This document shows positions 60,900 through 64,000 of a DNA stretch of 64,000 bases, piece after piece. This stretch comes from Antitrichia curtipendula. Lineage: Eukaryota; Streptophyta; Bryopsida; Hypnales; Leucodontaceae. Position numbers and translations under genes: made by a program. The DNA lies in the NCBI GenBank assembly GCA_951230915.1, contig OX579634.1:17324725-17388724 (forward strand), written 5' to 3'. Within the stretch, counting starts at the first letter, position 1. Every line of letters begins with the position of its first letter. Under the pieces are notes generated by a model, which saw nothing but the letters and a program-made list of their open reading frames with translations, had not been told where the DNA came from and searched no databases.

Positions 60900-63320
60900 T
60901 AACTTAGTGTGCATATAGTTAGTTATATAATACTATGTTCAAGAAAATTATGGTGTTGGATATTTTTTCCCTTAGTCTAGTAAAGTAGGGTGAGTTTCTA
61001 CCAAATACATTTTACTACAACCATAATTGTTTATCAATAAGGTCTAAATTTCTAGTCAAATTTGCAACTTCATCAACTATCTAGGAAATGAAACTTGAGA
61101 ACAACATTTGAATATTGTAGCCTAATGTTATAAGAAATCACCATCCACTTGATAAATTTTCCTAATCCATGGTCTAAATTCAAGGTTCTAATAATGTTGT
61201 ATATTTTGCAATAAGTAATTATATATCAAGTATTTAGATTTGTGATGGCATGATTTAGACATGCTTAAAAATATTGATCCTGCTATAATTATTTAAGGAT
61301 TTGTAATGTTGAACACTTCAACACCTTACTGACTTGGTCATTCATATGCAATTTTAGAATTTTTCCTCTCTATACTAGTCATATTCATTAAGAAACTAAC
61401 GATTTTTTCACCTTGGAAAAAAATGTAGGATCTAATTACTTATTGTGAGATTATTAAATTTAGAACATTTGATTTTGTATTGGATTTTGAGGTCGAAATT
61501 TGCTCTGTACAATGGAATAATACATAATAATCAACTCTAAAATAGGGAAAATACTTTTACACTTATTCTTCAAGATGAAAAAATGGAGTATATTTGCACT
61601 TCAACTTATTCAAATATTGTATTCTACTTCTCTTTAATTCGCATTAAGGATGATTATTTTGTTATGAGCAAATATTTATGGGCCATTAATAATGTTTTAG
61701 CTTTTTCAATGATCGCTTGTTATAGGGATGCTAGTGACTTGTCTTATTGTGCCATTGTAGAGCCTTCATCTTTCTATGTAGAGCATTGCAATCCAATTAA
61801 TAGGCGTAGGTATGGATTGGTTCAATTTGCCAAAAAAACAAGGTGGTCCATGTGGCAAGCTTGTTGAGAGTAAAACTTGCATACAATGAGCTTTCTAAAT
61901 TGTTTCCCAAAGAGATTTATAGTCAACTAAAAAATCAAAAAATATTCCATGTTTTAGACAACATTTTGAGTGCCTCATGACCTCATAAACATGAATCCCT
62001 AATACTCCTTTGCAATTTGAGCCAAAATGCAAAACATAATCACTTATGTGTCAATATTTTCCAATGAAAAAATAATGAACAATGACAATTGCAACCTTAA
62101 GATATTAATCTAAACTTCATGTACAATACATCCAAAACTTTTAAACTCAAATTCCTTACCATATATGTGAGATCTACTAGCTTAAAGTAGAATTTTATTT
62201 ATTTTTCACTACATACCCATGTAGGTGTTTCAACTTCAAAATGCAATGAAAAATAGAGGATGTTGAATTTAGTTTGCATCTTTAGTACTCTGTAAATGCT
62301 AGGGTTGGAAACTAGCAAATACAAACTCAAAACTTGAATCCACTTTGTGAAAAACTTATGCACAATGCATTATTAGGATCCCACTTAAATAAGAAAATAA
62401 GACATCCAAAAACATCAAAATTTCAAAAAGCCATTTTTCTACAATCCAAACAGTCGATTGTTGTATAGTAATAAAAAAATGAGAGGAAAACAAATTGAAA
62501 CAAATTTCTCCAATACAATTTTTACGGCCTAAAAGATGAATTTTCATGCCATTTCTACACAGAAGAATACCAACAAATGCGAAATGGCAATTCCTCACAA
62601 GTCCTCTAGTAATTGTAGGAAATTGAATTTTTGAGACCAAAATACTCAAAAATGAATTGAAAATGCATCCAAACTTGCATATGTGCGCAAACTATATTTT
62701 TGGATTTGATTCAAAAATGTGCATCCAAACATAAATTATGCCCCAAACATGTCAAAAATCAAATAGCAACATTTTAGCAAAACCTCAAAAAACTCTATGT
62801 GGTTCAAGGAGTTTTAGGAGTTAATCCTTAAAAGGATGTTTCCTCTTCCTAATTGGTCAAACTTCATTGTTTTTTTTATTTAGAAACACATCTTTCAAAT
62901 ATTTGACATTTTTTCATGTAGTAATATATACCCAAAATTTAACTTTATTTTTTCATAATAAAAAATATTAATATAAATTCTTTGTAGAAATCATGGTAAC
63001 CACAAAAATGCTTAAAATAATAGAAAATTTGGAGAAAATTTGGAGATGATAGTGATAAACATTATGGTGTAACATTGAGAGAAATTGGGTATAAAAATTC
63101 AAAAGTGGTGTATTTTATGCCTTCAAAATGCCACAAAGATTAAAATTTTAAATTTTTTGAAAAACAAACAAACAAATAAAAAATAGAGTATTGGAACTAC
63201 ATTTTCTTAGTCGAGTTCCTAGACATTTAAAATTAAGAATAGTGTGAAATTCATATTTGCTCTTAAACCAAGTTCTTCAAGTACGTTTCAGAGGGGGGGG
63301 GGAGGCATTTAGTTCTACTA
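60900..63320. other. AT-rich intergenic sequence with one abutting TTAA junction
   Basis: No gene. The 94-codon frame at 61583-61867 has no recognised domain. At 62821-62824 a TTAA separates a right-type end ('caaggagttttaggag') from a left-type start ('tccttaaaaggatg'). A G11-12 run lies near 63291. Confidence 0.4.
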
Positions 63321-63835
63321 CAACAAACCACATGCAAACAAGTGGTTTCTAATAAATTATAATTTCAACCTAAAATTTTGAGCATTATTTAATAATGACT
63401 ATAGGTTTCTATTGCCAAATTTTCCAACTCAAATAAAATATGAAATGATTCTAGAAGAGGTTGGAAATGAACTAAAATGGCATGTTTTTCAACTCAAATA
63501 ATTATAGAGAACACCTTTAGATGACAATTGAATCAATATTCAATTCAAAATGAGCTTTCAATAGAGAATTATTTTTAGGAATTTTTTGTTCATTTTTTAG
63601 ACAATTTTTTCTTATATAATATAGGGGTGTGAAAGTTATTTTTCAGCTCTATAGTGTATCTTTTACTTCAAAAATTTAGAACTAATTATTATTAACAAAC
63701 AAAAGTATCAATAATTCAAAATATAAACTTTCAAAGTAGGAAAATCTATTTATATTTCTTCTTCTTTTTTAATTTAAAATTCAAAAAGTAAATAGGGGGT
63801 CCAAACTTTTGTTTGCACGTGGTTTCTAATAGACA
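63321..63835. mobile_element. Possible TIR element (about 515 bp)
   Basis: 'aaaccacatgcaaacaa' at the left is matched inverted by 'aaaccacgtgcaaacaa' at the right, with weaker similarity outside. Exact ends and target duplication were not fixed. Confidence 0.45.
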
Positions 63836-64000
63836 CTCTAAGTAAACTCCTCGCGGTAGGTTTATCCTTTAATGATTAAGGCGACAACATTTTATTGTGA
63901 CCCATTTTAAAAACTAACATGTATGAAATTTTGCCTAAAATGTACAACCTCTATTCATGAAAACTTAGGCTTGCATTTGGGCCATTTTTTGCACTTTAAA

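Noticed and set aside
61583..61867. 94-codon forward open frame
   Set aside because: No recognisable motif and no paralogous support; probably chance, though an unknown exon cannot be excluded.

Overview
The window looks like a piece of a large, AT-rich land-plant nuclear genome. Evidence: an intron-containing gene with plant-type inositol polyphosphate kinase sequence, Stowaway-type MITEs with the CTCCCTCCGTCCC terminus, PIF/Harbinger, CACTA-like and Mutator-like non-autonomous elements, and a plant-style L1 LINE with a zf-RVT tail. The exact lineage cannot be fixed from sequence alone. My guess, held weakly, is a seed-free plant (lycophyte, fern or bryophyte).

Layout. 1-2.4 kb: the last seven exons of an inositol-tetrakisphosphate 1-kinase (ITPK) gene on the + strand, whose 5' end lies outside the window. 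It is the only host gene I can support. 3.1-11.9 kb: two long foldback elements and two nested stacks of TIR elements, including Stowaway MITEs inserted at TA and elements with TTAA flanks and CCC... termini. 14-16.1 kb: a decayed hAT-like transposase (- strand) split by a 217-bp palindromic CACTA-type MITE. 16-30 kb: mostly low-GC repeat remnants, a short-loop hairpin at 18.3 kb and several more TTAA-flanked elements. 30-32 kb: a GC-richer patch with Harbinger-type MITE ends, then an 80-bp tandem repeat. 33-36.8 kb: TIR elements, including a head-to-head pair of TTAA-flanked elements and a long (AT)n. 36.9-42.5 kb: a nearly complete but mutated PIF/Harbinger transposon with a Myb/SANT-like ORF1 (+) and a DDE transposase (-) facing each other. 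43.7-46.5 kb: two Harbinger MITEs, a Mutator-like MITE inside a coding-looking remnant, and TTAA elements. 50.1-57.3 kb: a 7.2-kb degenerate L1 LINE whose two edges are fixed by a target duplication inside an older repeat. 57.7-64 kb: further TTAA-flanked repeats and AT-rich remnants.

The most interesting signal is a set of non-autonomous repeats that end in CCCCTAAAG/CCCCTAGAGG-like inverted termini and are flanked by TTAA, the hallmark combination of piggyBac-type transposition. One of them has a paralogous empty site whose target is TTAA. A second signal is that most nonsense mutations in the Harbinger genes are CAG-to-TAG (or TGG-to-TAG in the same sequence context), as expected from deamination of CHG-methylated cytosines. 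Most other open reading frames in the window are short chance frames in repeats and are not annotated.
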